NCBI RefSeq assembly: GCF_023507705.1
Contig: NZ_JALBGD010000010.1
Location: 62,001 to 126,000, forward strand
DNA: 64,000 nucleotides
Source: Stappia sp. WLB 29
Lineage (GTDB): Bacteria > Pseudomonadota > Alphaproteobacteria > Rhizobiales > Stappiaceae
Reading direction: 5' to 3'
In this document: positions 35,298 through 45,346 of the stretch, piece after piece
How the letters are laid out: every line of letters begins with the position of its first letter
Numbering within the stretch: position 1 is the stretch's first letter
Position numbers and translations under genes: made by a program
The notes under the pieces: generated by a model
The model's database searches: none
Seen by the model: the letters and a program-made list of their open reading frames with translations, nothing else
What the model was told of the DNA's origin: nothing

Positions 35298-36278
35298 TCA
35301 CAGGAACAGCGGGACGAGCGCGACGGCCGCCACCGCGACGGCCTGCAGCACCATCGCCTGGCGGAACACCTTCAGCGCCCTCGAAATGTCGCCGGCACTG
35401 GCCTCGCGCCGGCCGCCTTCGTTCATGAACGGATCGTCGACCGTATAGCCGGGATAAGCGCGCGGGCCGGCCAGCGCCAGGCCCAGCACGGCAGCCATCG
35501 CCGCTTCCGGCCAGCCGGCATTGGGCGAGCGGTGCTTCGGCGCGTCCCGCCGCATCACGGCTAGGCTTTCCTTGAGGCTGCCACCGTTCAGCGGAGCGGT
35601 GAGCGCCATGGCGAGCCCGCACAGGCGCGCGGCCGGCCAGTTCACCAGATCGTCGAAGCGCGCGGAGGCCCAGCCGAAGGCCTCGTGACGCTCGGTCCGG
35701 TGGCCGATCATCGAATCCGCCGTGTTCACCGCCTTGTAGGCGATCAGCCCCGGCAGGCCGAGGAGCAGGAACCAGAAGGCCGGCGCGGTCACTCCGTCGG
35801 CGGCGTTCTCAGCGCAGGATTCGATTGCCGCGCGGGAAACGCCGGCCTCGTCGAGCTGCTGCGGATCGCGGCCGACGATCATCGCCACCGCCCGCCGCCC
35901 GCCGGCAAGCCCGTCCTCCAGCAGGCCGTCGCGCACCGCCGCCACATGTTCGTAGAGGCTCTTCTGGGCAATGAAGATCGCCGCGATCACCGCAACGCCG
36001 ATCTCGCCGAAGGGCAGCGCGCGCAGGATCGCCTCGAGCAGCGCGCCGATCAGCAGCGAGCAGGCGACAAGGCTGGCGAGGAACACCGCGCCGTAGATCT
36101 TGCGCGTGCGCGGCGAGGCGGCGGGGTCGTTGAAATCCTGGTCGGCGATCTCGATCACCTTGCCGAACAGCACCACCGGATGCGGCACCGCGCCCCAAAG
36201 CCAGCGCGGATCGCCGATGAGCGCATCGAGCACCAATGCCAGCAGCAGCAGGAAGGCGGTGTCGGCAAAGAGCAGCAT
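35298..36278 (-). CDS. cobD: Adenosylcobinamide-phosphate synthase (CobD/CbiB)
   Basis: A 326-residue integral membrane enzyme that attaches (R)-1-aminopropanol phosphate to adenosylcobyric acid. The start ALVLDALIGDPRWLWGAVPHPV is the family hallmark. SRAAIESCAENAADGVTAPAFW and AYKAVNTADSMIGHRTERHE follow, in that order. About four to five hydrophobic spans are seen. It lies four bases after cobC, which makes its aminopropanol phosphate precursor. Confidence 0.96.
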   Translation of the reverse strand: MLLFADTAFLLLLALVLDALIGDPRWLWGAVPHPVVLFGKVIEIADQDFNDPAASPRTRKIYGAVFLASLVACSLLIGALLEAILRALPFGEIGVAVIAAIFIAQKSLYEHVAAVRDGLLEDGLAGGRRAVAMIVGRDPQQLDEAGVSRAAIESCAENAADGVTAPAFWFLLLGLPGLIAYKAVNTADSMIGHRTERHEAFGWASARFDDLVNWPAARLCGLAMALTAPLNGGSLKESLAVMRRDAPKHRSPNAGWPEAAMAAVLGLALAGPRAYPGYTVDDPFMNEGGRREASAGDISRALKVFRQAMVLQAVAVAAVALVPLFL

Positions 36279-36282
36279 GGCT

Positions 36283-37299
36283 TCAGCGCCCGGTTGCGCC
36301 GCTGTCGGCCATGGCGCCCTGCAGTGCGGCCTCCAGCCGGGCCAGCCCTTCGCGCCCGCCGGGCAGGCCGATCCGCAGCCAGGTCGGGGCGTAGTCGAAG
36401 ATGCGGGTCCAGATCCGCTGGCGGGCGAGTGCCTCGTGCAGGCCGGCCGCGTTGCGCGTGCCCGCCAGCACGAAGAGCGGCGTTCCGCCGAAGACGGAAA
36501 GTCCGTGCATCTGCAACGACATCGTCAGGTCGGCGGCTTCGTCCGCGAGCCGTGCCATCATTGCCCGGCGCCAGGCATAATTGCCGAGCGCCTGCGTGCC
36601 GGTCTCGATTGCGGGGCCGGAGACGGCCCAGCTCTCCAGCCGCTCGCAAAGCGCGGCGACAATGGTCTCGGGTCCCGCGGCAAAACCGAGGCGCAGCCCG
36701 GCAAGGCCGTAGAACTTGCCGAAGGAGCGCAGCACCAGTGCCGGGAGCCCGGCCAGATGCGGCAGCGCGCTGGCGCCCGGCACGCAGTCGGCGAACGCCT
36801 CGTCGACGACCAGCATGCCGCCGCGTTCCGCCAACTGCCCGGCCATGTGGCGCAGGCTCGAGGGGTCGACCAGCCGGCCGTCGGGGTTGTTCGGGTTGAC
36901 GATCACCAGCACCTTGACCTCGGGCGCCAGCTCGGCATGCGGCGAGGTTATCTCGCAGACCCGCCGTCCGGCGCGGCGCCAGCTATCCCCGTGGCTGCCA
37001 TAGGTCGGCCCGGCAATGGCGACGTCGCCCTGGGGCAGCACATGCGGCAGCAAGGCGATCAGCGCCTGCGTGCCGGGCGCGGCGGCGAGTTTCAGGTGAG
37101 CGGGCACCTCATAGGCCCTGCGCGCGGCGGCAAGCAGCCGGTCGAGCGCACCCTGCGAGGGCAGGTCCTGCCAGCAGCGGGCGGGCAAGGCAGGCACGGG
37201 ATAGGCATACGGATTGATGCCGGTCGACAGGTCCAGCCAGTCCTCGGCAAGCCCGCCATACCGGGCCATCGCGCCGCCCAGATCGCCGCCATGCTTCAT
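36283..37299 (-). CDS. cobC: Threonine-phosphate decarboxylase, cobalamin type (CobC)
   Basis: A 338-residue class I/II aminotransferase-fold PLP enzyme that makes (R)-1-amino-2-propanol phosphate from threonine phosphate. This is the activity of Salmonella CobD, named CobC in the aerobic pathway. Visible parts are DLSTGINPYAYPVP, APGTQALIALLP, NPNNPDGR, DEAFAD, and the PLP lysine in RSFGKFYGLAGLRLG. The ATG at 37299 has GGAGG seven bases upstream; a longer open frame to 37542 crosses the tRNA-Cys gene and is rejected. Confidence 0.94.
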   Translation of the reverse strand: MKHGGDLGGAMARYGGLAEDWLDLSTGINPYAYPVPALPARCWQDLPSQGALDRLLAAARRAYEVPAHLKLAAAPGTQALIALLPHVLPQGDVAIAGPTYGSHGDSWRRAGRRVCEITSPHAELAPEVKVLVIVNPNNPDGRLVDPSSLRHMAGQLAERGGMLVVDEAFADCVPGASALPHLAGLPALVLRSFGKFYGLAGLRLGFAAGPETIVAALCERLESWAVSGPAIETGTQALGNYAWRRAMMARLADEAADLTMSLQMHGLSVFGGTPLFVLAGTRNAAGLHEALARQRIWTRIFDYAPTWLRIGLPGGREGLARLEAALQGAMADSGATGR

Positions 37300-37498
37300 G
37301 CCCTGATCCTCCGGTGAATGGTCCTGTTGTTGCCGTCTGCATGACAGATAGACCACGGGGAACGCGACAGGAAAAACGAAAATGCAGCCGCGAGAAGAGA
37401 TTGCGCTGGCGGAGCGGTCTTGATGCGCGGGACAAGCACGCGCCATCGCCATTCGCAGAGGCGGGCGGCAGCTATATCGGGGAAGGAAGGGAGGGTGC

Positions 37499-37572
37499 TG
37501 GAGGCCTCGCCCGGAATCGAACCGGGGTGCACGGATTTGCAATCCGCTGCGTCACCACTCCGCCACGAGGCC
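37499..37572 (-). tRNA. tRNA-Cys(GCA)
   Basis: On the minus strand the acceptor arms GGCCTCG/CGAGGCC, D-arm GGCGGAGTGGTGACGC, anticodon loop ATTGCAA (GCA), T-arm GGTTCGATTCC, discriminator T and encoded CCA are complete. The length is 74 bases. Confidence 0.97.
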
Positions 37573-37714
37573 AGCGGGCAGACTTATCAATCACATGCGA
37601 ACGCAGGTCAAGCGGTGTTCGACGTTTCCCCGGACTGCCTGTCGAAAATCGTCGGGCAGCCCGCGACAGCGCCGCGCCGGCGCTGTTTTGTCCACAGGGG
37701 AGGGTGAGGGGTGC

Positions 37715-37924
37715 TCACTCCGCCAGACTGCGATTGCGGGACGCACATTCGGCGGCGTCCTCACCTCGGATGGGAATGATGTCCAGCGTTGCCGGTGAGA
37801 CGGCCTGCCCCTTTCGCCGCATCTCCTGGCCGATCAGTATCAGCGCTTGCTCCAGGTTTTGGTCAAACAGGCAGCGATTGATTTCGGTCGACAGCGTGAT
37901 CTGCCGATTGGTTCTGCTTATCAT
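37715..37924 (-). CDS. Small orphan protein (69 residues)
   Basis: A 69-residue protein I do not recognise. It is soluble, with an N-terminal polar segment (MISRTNRQITLSTEINRCLF) and an amphipathic helix-like middle (QNLEQALILIGQEMRRKGQ). GGGAG lies six bases before the ATG, and a poly-pyrimidine stretch lies upstream. It is divergent from the Lrp/AsnC regulator (153-base gap), which may control it. The clear ribosome site and coding-like composition support it, but its size keeps confidence moderate. Confidence 0.55.
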   Translation of the reverse strand: MISRTNRQITLSTEINRCLFDQNLEQALILIGQEMRRKGQAVSPATLDIIPIRGEDAAECASRNRSLAE

Positions 37925-38077
37925 GGTTTCTCCCGGTTTTTTTGGCGGCGCGCGGCCGTCCGGAACTGGCCAGCATGTTTAGCCGTCCAAAACGAAAGAT
38001 TGCAGAAGTCGATTTGACAATCTTTGTGCGAATTGCAAACTCGCAGTGGTCGCTGACGGCGGTGCCGGGAGGAAAGT

Positions 38078-38668
38078 GTGGCGGGAACATCCTGCAAGGA
38101 CAGGCCCGAAGCGGAGCTTTCGGTGTTGGATCGCAAGTTGGTCGGCCTCCTGACGGAAGACGCCCGCCGATCCCATACCGAGCTTGCGGCGCGCCTCGGC
38201 GTCTCGCGGACGACGGTCAAGAACCGCATCGACCGGTTGATGGACCTCGGCGTCATCGAGCGTTTCACGATAAAGCTGGCCGGAAGCGAAGAGAGGAAGC
38301 TGCGCGGCGACGCTTCGTTCTTCCACATGAAGCTGCGTCGCCCATTCTGTAAGAGTGTGCATGATGCAGTTCGCGGCTGGCCCGAACTGATAGGTGCCTG
38401 GTCCATCGCCGGTAGCACCGACATGACGCTGCTCGTCCAGTGCGAGGGGCTGGAGCGTATCGAGGAGTTGCGGGAACAACTGGCTCGCCATCCGGAGGTG
38501 GAGCTTGTCTGGACCGCCATGGTCCTGCGGCAATGGACATTGAAGTCGTCTAGGAACCGGGACTACGAGCCCGGCGAGGGACCCGACCGCCTCGACTTCC
38601 GCTTGTTGGAAATGGCCGGCATGAGCGGGGCAGGACAGGTCGAGAGCGACGAGGGGAAGGTCCGGTAG
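38078..38668 (+). CDS. Lrp/AsnC-family transcriptional regulator
   Basis: A 196-residue regulator. The helix-turn-helix is RRSHTELAARLGVSRTTVKNRIDRLMDLGVIERF, seen here in its two helices, followed by a RAM-like ligand domain (DMTLLVQCEGLERIEELREQ). It is longer than the usual 150-165 residues because of an N-terminal leader and a C-terminal extension of about 40 residues. The start is GTG at 38078 after GGAGGAAA. It ends against the flavin monooxygenase gene on the other strand. The target is unknown; the divergent small gene is a candidate. Confidence 0.88.
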   Translation: MAGTSCKDRPEAELSVLDRKLVGLLTEDARRSHTELAARLGVSRTTVKNRIDRLMDLGVIERFTIKLAGSEERKLRGDASFFHMKLRRPFCKSVHDAVRGWPELIGAWSIAGSTDMTLLVQCEGLERIEELREQLARHPEVELVWTAMVLRQWTLKSSRNRDYEPGEGPDRLDFRLLEMAGMSGAGQVESDEGKVR

Positions 38669-38729
38669 TCTCGTGAAACCGCATCGACGTCGGCCAGCCG
38701 ATCCGCTGAGCTGATTTCGGCAGACAAAC

Positions 38730-38751
38730 CGGGCGGATCGCTCCGCCCGGT
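38730..38751. terminator. Hairpin between convergent lrp-type and monooxygenase genes
   Basis: A perfect nine-base stem CCGGGCGGA/TCCGCCCGG with loop TCGC lies 61 bases after the Lrp-type stop and 21 bases after the monooxygenase stop on the other strand. It has no long T-tract, so it may be a weak bidirectional terminator. Confidence 0.6.
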
Positions 38752-38772
38752 GCTGTGTCGGCTGGCCCTGGC

Positions 38773-40572
38773 TCAGCCCTTGTGATGCACCTGTTGCAGC
38801 CCGTAGACCGGCGTCGGGATGCCTTCCATCCGCGCCTTCAACTGCAGCGACAGGAACTGCGAGTAGTGGCGCGACTGGTGCAGGTTGCCGCCGTGGAACC
38901 ACAGCGCTTCCTGCTGCGTCGGCTTCCACATGTTGCGCTGCTCGCCCTCCCAGGGGCCGGGATCCTTCGGCGTGTCGGAGCCGAGCCCCCAGACCTTGCC
39001 GACCTTGTCGGCGGTCTGCTGGTCGATCAGGTCGGCGACCCAGCCGTTCATCGAGCCGTAGCCGGTGGCGTAGACGATCACGTCGGCCGGGATCTCCACG
39101 CCGGTGTCGAGCTTGACGGAATTCTCGGTAATCTCCTCCACCTGGCCGGCCGCCAGCTTGATCTTGCCGTCGATGATCAGCTGCGAGGCGCCGATATCGA
39201 TGTAGTAACCCGAGCCGCGCCGCAGGTACTTCATGAAAAGCCCCGAGCCGTCGGCGCCGAAGTCGAGCCGGAAGCCGGCCTTTTCCAGCGCCGCATAGAA
39301 GTCGGCGTCGATCTCGCGGATCTTGTCGTAGATCGGCTTCTGGAACGTGTGCAGGATCCGGTAGGGGAGCGAGGCGAAGATCAGGTCCGCCTTCGCCGTG
39401 GTCATGCCGTTCGCCACCGCCTGCTCGGAATAAAGCGCGCCGAGGCCGTGTTCCATAAGTGGATCGGAGCGGACGATATGGGTGGTCGAGCGCTGGACCA
39501 TGGTCACGTCGACGCCGGCCTCGTAGAGCGCGGCGCAGATGTCATGGGCCGAGTTGTTCGAGCCGATGACGACGACCTTCTTGCCCTTGTACCCGTCGGG
39601 GCCGGGATGTTTCGATGAGTGGTGCTGCTCGCCGGCAAAGCGGTCCGCGCCCTTGAACTGCGGGATGTTGGCCTTGCCCGACATGCCGGTCGCGAAGACG
39701 AGCTGCTTCGGCCGCAGCACCACCTCCTCGCCGTCCCGGTCGACCGTGACGACCCATTCCTTGTTGGCCTCGTCCCATTTCGCCGAGCGGGCGGTGGAGC
39801 GGGTCCAGTAGTTCAGCTCCATCACCTTGGTGTACATTTCCAGCCAGTCGCCGATCTTGTCCTTTGGCGCGAAGACCGGCCAGTTCTTCGGGAAATCGAT
39901 ATAGGGCAGGTGGTCGTACCAGACCGGATCGTGCAGGCAGAGCGACTTGTAGCGCTTGCGCCAGGAATCGCCCGGCCGGTCGTTGCGCTCGACGATGATC
40001 GTCGGCACGCCGAGCTGCCGCAGCCTTGCGCCGAGCGCGATGCCGCCCTGGCCGCCGCCGATGATCACCACATAGGGCTGCTTCGTGTAGCCGAGCGTCG
40101 CGGCCTCTTCCTCGCGCTCCTCCTTCCAGGTCTTGCCGCCGGGATTGACTCCGTGCCTGGCGCCGAGCGGCCGGCTGAAGCCGGCCTTTTCCTCGTGGCC
40201 CTTCAGCTCGACCATGGTGGTCAGCAGCGTCCAGATCAGCCCGTCCTTGAGGCGGATCAGGCCGTAGCCGCGCGCCACCGCCGTCTCGAAGGTGATCCAG
40301 GCCTGGGTCACGCCGTCGGCCTCGCTGGCCTCCTCGCCCTCGGCCACCTGCCAGGAAGTCGGCTTTGTCAGGGCAAGCTGCGCCTCCAGCATGTCGCGGA
40401 CCTCGCCGCGTCCCTCCACGGTCTTGATGTTCCAAGTGAAGGTGACGAGGTCGCGCCAGTAGCACTCCTCGGCGAACATGTTGACGGCCTCGTCGATCCG
40501 GCCCGCCTCCAGGGCCCCGCCGAACCGGTCGAGAAAGGCCTGCACGCGGGCCGTCGGTGTCTTGTCGAGCAT
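38773..40572 (-). CDS. Flavin-containing monooxygenase with N-terminal NTF2/SnoaL-like domain
   Basis: A 599-residue FAD/NADPH oxygenase. Residues 1-130 look like an NTF2/SnoaL-like alpha-beta barrel (FLDRFGGALEAGRIDEAVNM, VEGRGEVRDML). The oxygenase proper follows: FAD loop IIGGGQGGIALGARL (about residues 173-187), NADPH loop VVIGSNNSAHDI, and YATGYGS near the end. Substrate candidates are small ketones, alkylamines or sulfides. GGGAGGAGA precedes the start. The gene has its own sigma54 promoter and lies downstream of an AcoR-type activator, so it is probably induced by its substrate. Confidence 0.9.
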   Translation of the reverse strand: MLDKTPTARVQAFLDRFGGALEAGRIDEAVNMFAEECYWRDLVTFTWNIKTVEGRGEVRDMLEAQLALTKPTSWQVAEGEEASEADGVTQAWITFETAVARGYGLIRLKDGLIWTLLTTMVELKGHEEKAGFSRPLGARHGVNPGGKTWKEEREEEAATLGYTKQPYVVIIGGGQGGIALGARLRQLGVPTIIVERNDRPGDSWRKRYKSLCLHDPVWYDHLPYIDFPKNWPVFAPKDKIGDWLEMYTKVMELNYWTRSTARSAKWDEANKEWVVTVDRDGEEVVLRPKQLVFATGMSGKANIPQFKGADRFAGEQHHSSKHPGPDGYKGKKVVVIGSNNSAHDICAALYEAGVDVTMVQRSTTHIVRSDPLMEHGLGALYSEQAVANGMTTAKADLIFASLPYRILHTFQKPIYDKIREIDADFYAALEKAGFRLDFGADGSGLFMKYLRRGSGYYIDIGASQLIIDGKIKLAAGQVEEITENSVKLDTGVEIPADVIVYATGYGSMNGWVADLIDQQTADKVGKVWGLGSDTPKDPGPWEGEQRNMWKPTQQEALWFHGGNLHQSRHYSQFLSLQLKARMEGIPTPVYGLQQVHHKG

Positions 40573-40636
40573 ATGGTCTCCTCCCGTTGCTCAGATGCCC
40601 GGGGACGGATCTGCGCTCGCCCGGTAGCGTTGAGAT

Positions 40637-40653
40637 GGCAAACCGCGTGCCAA
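40637..40653 (-). promoter_or_regulatory. Sigma54 (-24/-12) promoter of the monooxygenase gene
   Basis: The minus strand reads TTGGCACGCGGTTTGCC, an essentially exact match to the RpoN consensus YTGGCACG-N4-TTGC with the invariant GG and GC at correct spacing. Transcription should begin near 40626, about 54 bases before the monooxygenase start codon. Confidence 0.85.
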
Positions 40654-40700
40654 GCGGTGCGGGCAAAAGAACGCTTTTCGTTCAAGGACTTGGGCGCGCC

Positions 40701-40765
40701 TGTTGCGCACCCCTGTTGCAGCGTCGCGCAACAGGCCTGCAACACCTGTCGCAGCCGGTGCAACA
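40701..40765 (-). promoter_or_regulatory. Upstream activator sites with TGTTGC/GCAACA dyads
   Basis: Dyad 1 is TGTTGC-N8-GCAACA (40714-40733) and dyad 2 is TGTCGC-N7-GCAACA (40747-40765). Extra half-sites TGTTGC (40701-40706) and GCAACA (40739-40744) lie between and beside them. They are about 75-140 bases upstream of the sigma54 start, the usual distance for enhancer-binding proteins, and are the likely target of the adjacent AcoR-type regulator. Confidence 0.75.
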
Positions 40766-40777
40766 GGCCGGCGCAGA

Positions 40778-42715
<1,938 letters not shown>

Positions 42716-42824
42716 GGCTATTTCCTCCCGCCGCGATGCTCGCATGGCCGGGCGCGCCCCACAAGGCGGGATCGGGGAGTAGTGCCAAAGGAGGAGGAGG
42801 GAGGCGCGCGGATATCCGCTCCGC

Positions 42825-43580
42825 TCAGGGCGCGTCGGGCGTGTCCTTGCCGGCGATCCGGCGGGTGAGAGCCGGGGAGAGGCCCGTGCTGTCCTTCGCC
42901 GGCGGGCGGGCATAACTGCCCTTGTCGGCGCCGGACGGGTGCAGGCGGTGGAGCGAAACCGCCTGCAAAACGGCGGCTTTTACCGGGTCCAGAAGCACCG
43001 CCGGCACCTCGTCGGCGATGTCCTCGGCGAGCCCGGCGATCGGCGCACCGCCGAGTATCAGGATATCCGCATGCGCGGCGGCGCGGCGGCAGGTCTTAAC
43101 CAGCGGTGCGCGCATCTCCTCCGCCACCGCCGCGATGGAGCCGAAGGCGGCATCCGGCGTGAAGGTGCCGGCAAAGCGCGTGCCGAGCCCTGCGCGCGTC
43201 ACCTGCTCCTCGTACCAGGGCGTGAGGCGGGGCGAAAAGGTGACGAAGGCGAAGCGCTCCCCCAGCGCCAGGGCGGCCAGCATCGCCGCTTCGGAAAGGC
43301 CTGACACCGGCAGGTCGAAGAGCTCGCGCGCGGCAGAAAGTCCCGGATCGCCGAACGCGGCGATGACCGCGGCATCGAAGCGTCCCTCGTGCTCCGCCAG
43401 CAGGTCGAGCACGGCGGCGCCGGCGATCTGCGCCTCTGCGCGCGAGGAGATGTAGGGAAACCCTTGGCGCGCCGTCAGGGGCAGCAGCTCGACATCTGCC
43501 GGCAGGACCGTTGTCGCGCTGCGCGCAAGCCGCTGGGTCAGCGCCTCGGTGGTGTTGGGGTTGAGCAGCAGCAGGCGCAT
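42825..43580 (-). CDS. Asp/Glu/hydantoin racemase-like protein lacking both catalytic cysteines
   Basis: A 251-residue protein that starts MRLLLLNPNTTEALT, the hallmark of hydantoin/allantoin racemases. In active members the two acid-base cysteines lie in VIACFxDPGL and VLGCAGM. Here these read VIAAFGDPGL (Ala75) and ILGGAPI (Gly178); the only cysteine left is elsewhere (KTCRR). The fold is likely kept, but classical two-base racemisation should be lost. It may bind a ureide or act as a decarboxylase-like or regulatory relative. A C-terminal tail of about 35 residues is extra. The ATG overlaps the dctM stop (ATGA). Confidence 0.85.
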   Translation of the reverse strand: MRLLLLNPNTTEALTQRLARSATTVLPADVELLPLTARQGFPYISSRAEAQIAGAAVLDLLAEHEGRFDAAVIAAFGDPGLSAARELFDLPVSGLSEAAMLAALALGERFAFVTFSPRLTPWYEEQVTRAGLGTRFAGTFTPDAAFGSIAAVAEEMRAPLVKTCRRAAAHADILILGGAPIAGLAEDIADEVPAVLLDPVKAAVLQAVSLHRLHPSGADKGSYARPPAKDSTGLSPALTRRIAGKDTPDAP

Positions 43581-44860
43581 CAGTAGCCCAGCCTTTCGGG
43601 CAGCCAGGTGACGATGCCGGGAAAGATCATGCAGGCCAGCAGCACGGCATACATCGCCGCGATGAAGGGCCAGCTCTCGCGCACCAACTCGCCCATCCTG
43701 ACGCCCGTGATGCCGCAGACGACGAACAGGACGACACCGACCGGCGGCGTCAGCATGCCGATCACCAGGTTGAAGACGAAGAGAAAGCCGAAATGCAGCG
43801 GGTCGATCCCGTATTGCAGGGCGATGGGATGGAACAACGGCACCAGCATGATGTAGGCGGCGTTGGATTCCAGGAACATGCCGACGACGAGCAGCATCGC
43901 CGCGATGAGGCAGAGGAACAGGAACGGGCTGTCGGTGACGCCTTGCATCAGACCGGCGAGCTTCATCGGCAGCAGGTCGATGGTGAAGAGGAAGGTCACC
44001 GTCGAGGCGAAGGCGATCATCGCGCCCACCAGGGCCGAGGTCTTCGCGGCGGTCAGCAACACGTCCGGCAGGTCGGACAGCTTCAGCTTGCGCGTCACGA
44101 AGAAGCCGAGGACCAGCGCATAGCAGACGCCGACCGCGGCCCCTTCCGTCGGGGTGAAGGCGCCGCCGACGATGCCGCCGATGACCAGAACCGGCATCAG
44201 AAAGACGACGAGGCTGCGCCTGAGCTCGCGCAGGATGTTGGAGAGCGTCACCGGCGTGCCGGCCAGCGGGTAGTTCCGCTTCCAGGCGATCAGCCAGCAC
44301 AGGACCATGAAAAGGGCGAACAGGATCAGCCCGGGAATGACGCCGGACATGAACATGCCGCCGACCGAAACGCTGGACCCGGCCATGAATGCGTAGACGA
44401 TCATCGCGCCGGAGGGCGGGATGATCGGGCCGAGATTGGCGGCCGCCGCCACGATGCCGGTGGAGAAGCCGAGACCGTATTGCTTCCTGAGCGAAGGCAC
44501 GAGCGTGGAGGAGAGGGCCGAGGCGTCGGCGACGGCGGCACCCGAAACGGAGGCGAGACCGGCCCCGGCGACGATGGTCACTTGGGCGAGGCCGCCGCGC
44601 ACCCGGCCGATGAAGGCGTTGGCGAAGTCGACCAGCCTGTCCATGATCCCGCCCTTTAGCATCAGTTCGCCGGCGATCATGAACAGCGGGATCGACATCA
44701 GCGGGAATGAGTTGACCGCGTTCATCAGGCGCGGGGCCAGCACCGCGACGTCGATGCCCGACAGCCACAGGCCGGCCAGCGCCGCAACGCCGAGCGAGAA
44801 GGCGAGCGGCATGCCGAAAAGGGCGAGCACGAGAAAGGCTGCGATGACGAAGAGGCTCAT
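43580..44860 (-). CDS. dctM: TRAP transporter large permease (DctM)
   Basis: A 426-residue membrane protein of about 12 spans. Hallmarks are PLMSIPLFMIAGELMLKGGI, VSGAAVADASAL, and NLGPIIPPSGAMIVYAF. It forms the sodium-driven transport channel for the organic acid bound by the DctP partner. It overlaps dctQ upstream and the racemase-like gene downstream by four bases each, so the set is translationally coupled. Confidence 0.95.
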   Translation of the reverse strand: MSLFVIAAFLVLALFGMPLAFSLGVAALAGLWLSGIDVAVLAPRLMNAVNSFPLMSIPLFMIAGELMLKGGIMDRLVDFANAFIGRVRGGLAQVTIVAGAGLASVSGAAVADASALSSTLVPSLRKQYGLGFSTGIVAAAANLGPIIPPSGAMIVYAFMAGSSVSVGGMFMSGVIPGLILFALFMVLCWLIAWKRNYPLAGTPVTLSNILRELRRSLVVFLMPVLVIGGIVGGAFTPTEGAAVGVCYALVLGFFVTRKLKLSDLPDVLLTAAKTSALVGAMIAFASTVTFLFTIDLLPMKLAGLMQGVTDSPFLFLCLIAAMLLVVGMFLESNAAYIMLVPLFHPIALQYGIDPLHFGFLFVFNLVIGMLTPPVGVVLFVVCGITGVRMGELVRESWPFIAAMYAVLLACMIFPGIVTWLPERLGY

Positions 44861-45342
44861 GCCCGGGGCTCCATCGGGACCAGCGCGAGATGGACGAGAT
44901 GCAGGGCCGAGTGCAGCGCGCCGAGGATGACGGGGAAGAAGAACACGCTCGAGGTGATGTCGAGCGCGCCGAGCCGCTCGGACCATGTGGCCAATGCGAC
45001 GCCGATGGTGGTCCAGAACACGACGCCCATCAGCGCCGCGCCGAGGGCGCTGGTCGCTCGTGCGACGAGGCGGCGAACGCCTACGGGCAGGCGCTCGACC
45101 AGCAGCGTGATCCCCACATGGGTTCCATCGCGGATGCCGAGCGGGATTGCGAGGAAGATCGTCCACACGAAGGCGATGCGGCTGACCTCGTCGGCCCAGT
45201 CGAGCGAGCCGTTGAAGACATAGCGCATCACCACCTGAGCCGAGACCACGGCGACCATGGTGGCCGCACCCAGGATGACGAGGACGCGCGCGCCGGTATC
45301 GGCGCGCGCGAGGACGAAGGTCAGGAGGCGGTCGAGCGCCAT
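44857..45342 (-). CDS. dctQ: TRAP transporter small permease (DctQ)
   Basis: A 161-residue, four-span subunit. The conserved MRYVFNGSLDWADEVSRIAFVW segment (seen in parts) identifies the DctQ family. It partners with DctM. The ATG at 45342 begins MALDRLL; 11 upstream codons in the same frame are not family-like. It starts four bases after the dctP stop. Confidence 0.93.
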   Translation of the reverse strand: MALDRLLTFVLARADTGARVLVILGAATMVAVVSAQVVMRYVFNGSLDWADEVSRIAFVWTIFLAIPLGIRDGTHVGITLLVERLPVGVRRLVARATSALGAALMGVVFWTTIGVALATWSERLGALDITSSVFFFPVILGALHSALHLVHLALVPMEPRA

Positions 45343-45346
45343 CGGA

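Noticed and set aside
37300-37542. Upstream extension of cobC
   Set aside because: It would run through the tRNA-Cys gene; the start at 37299 has a strong GGAGG and the family N-terminus.
42716-42913. Longer N-terminus for the AcoR-type regulator
   Set aside because: The start at 42715 has GGAGGAAAT at proper distance, and the extension is Arg/Pro-rich and unlike the family.
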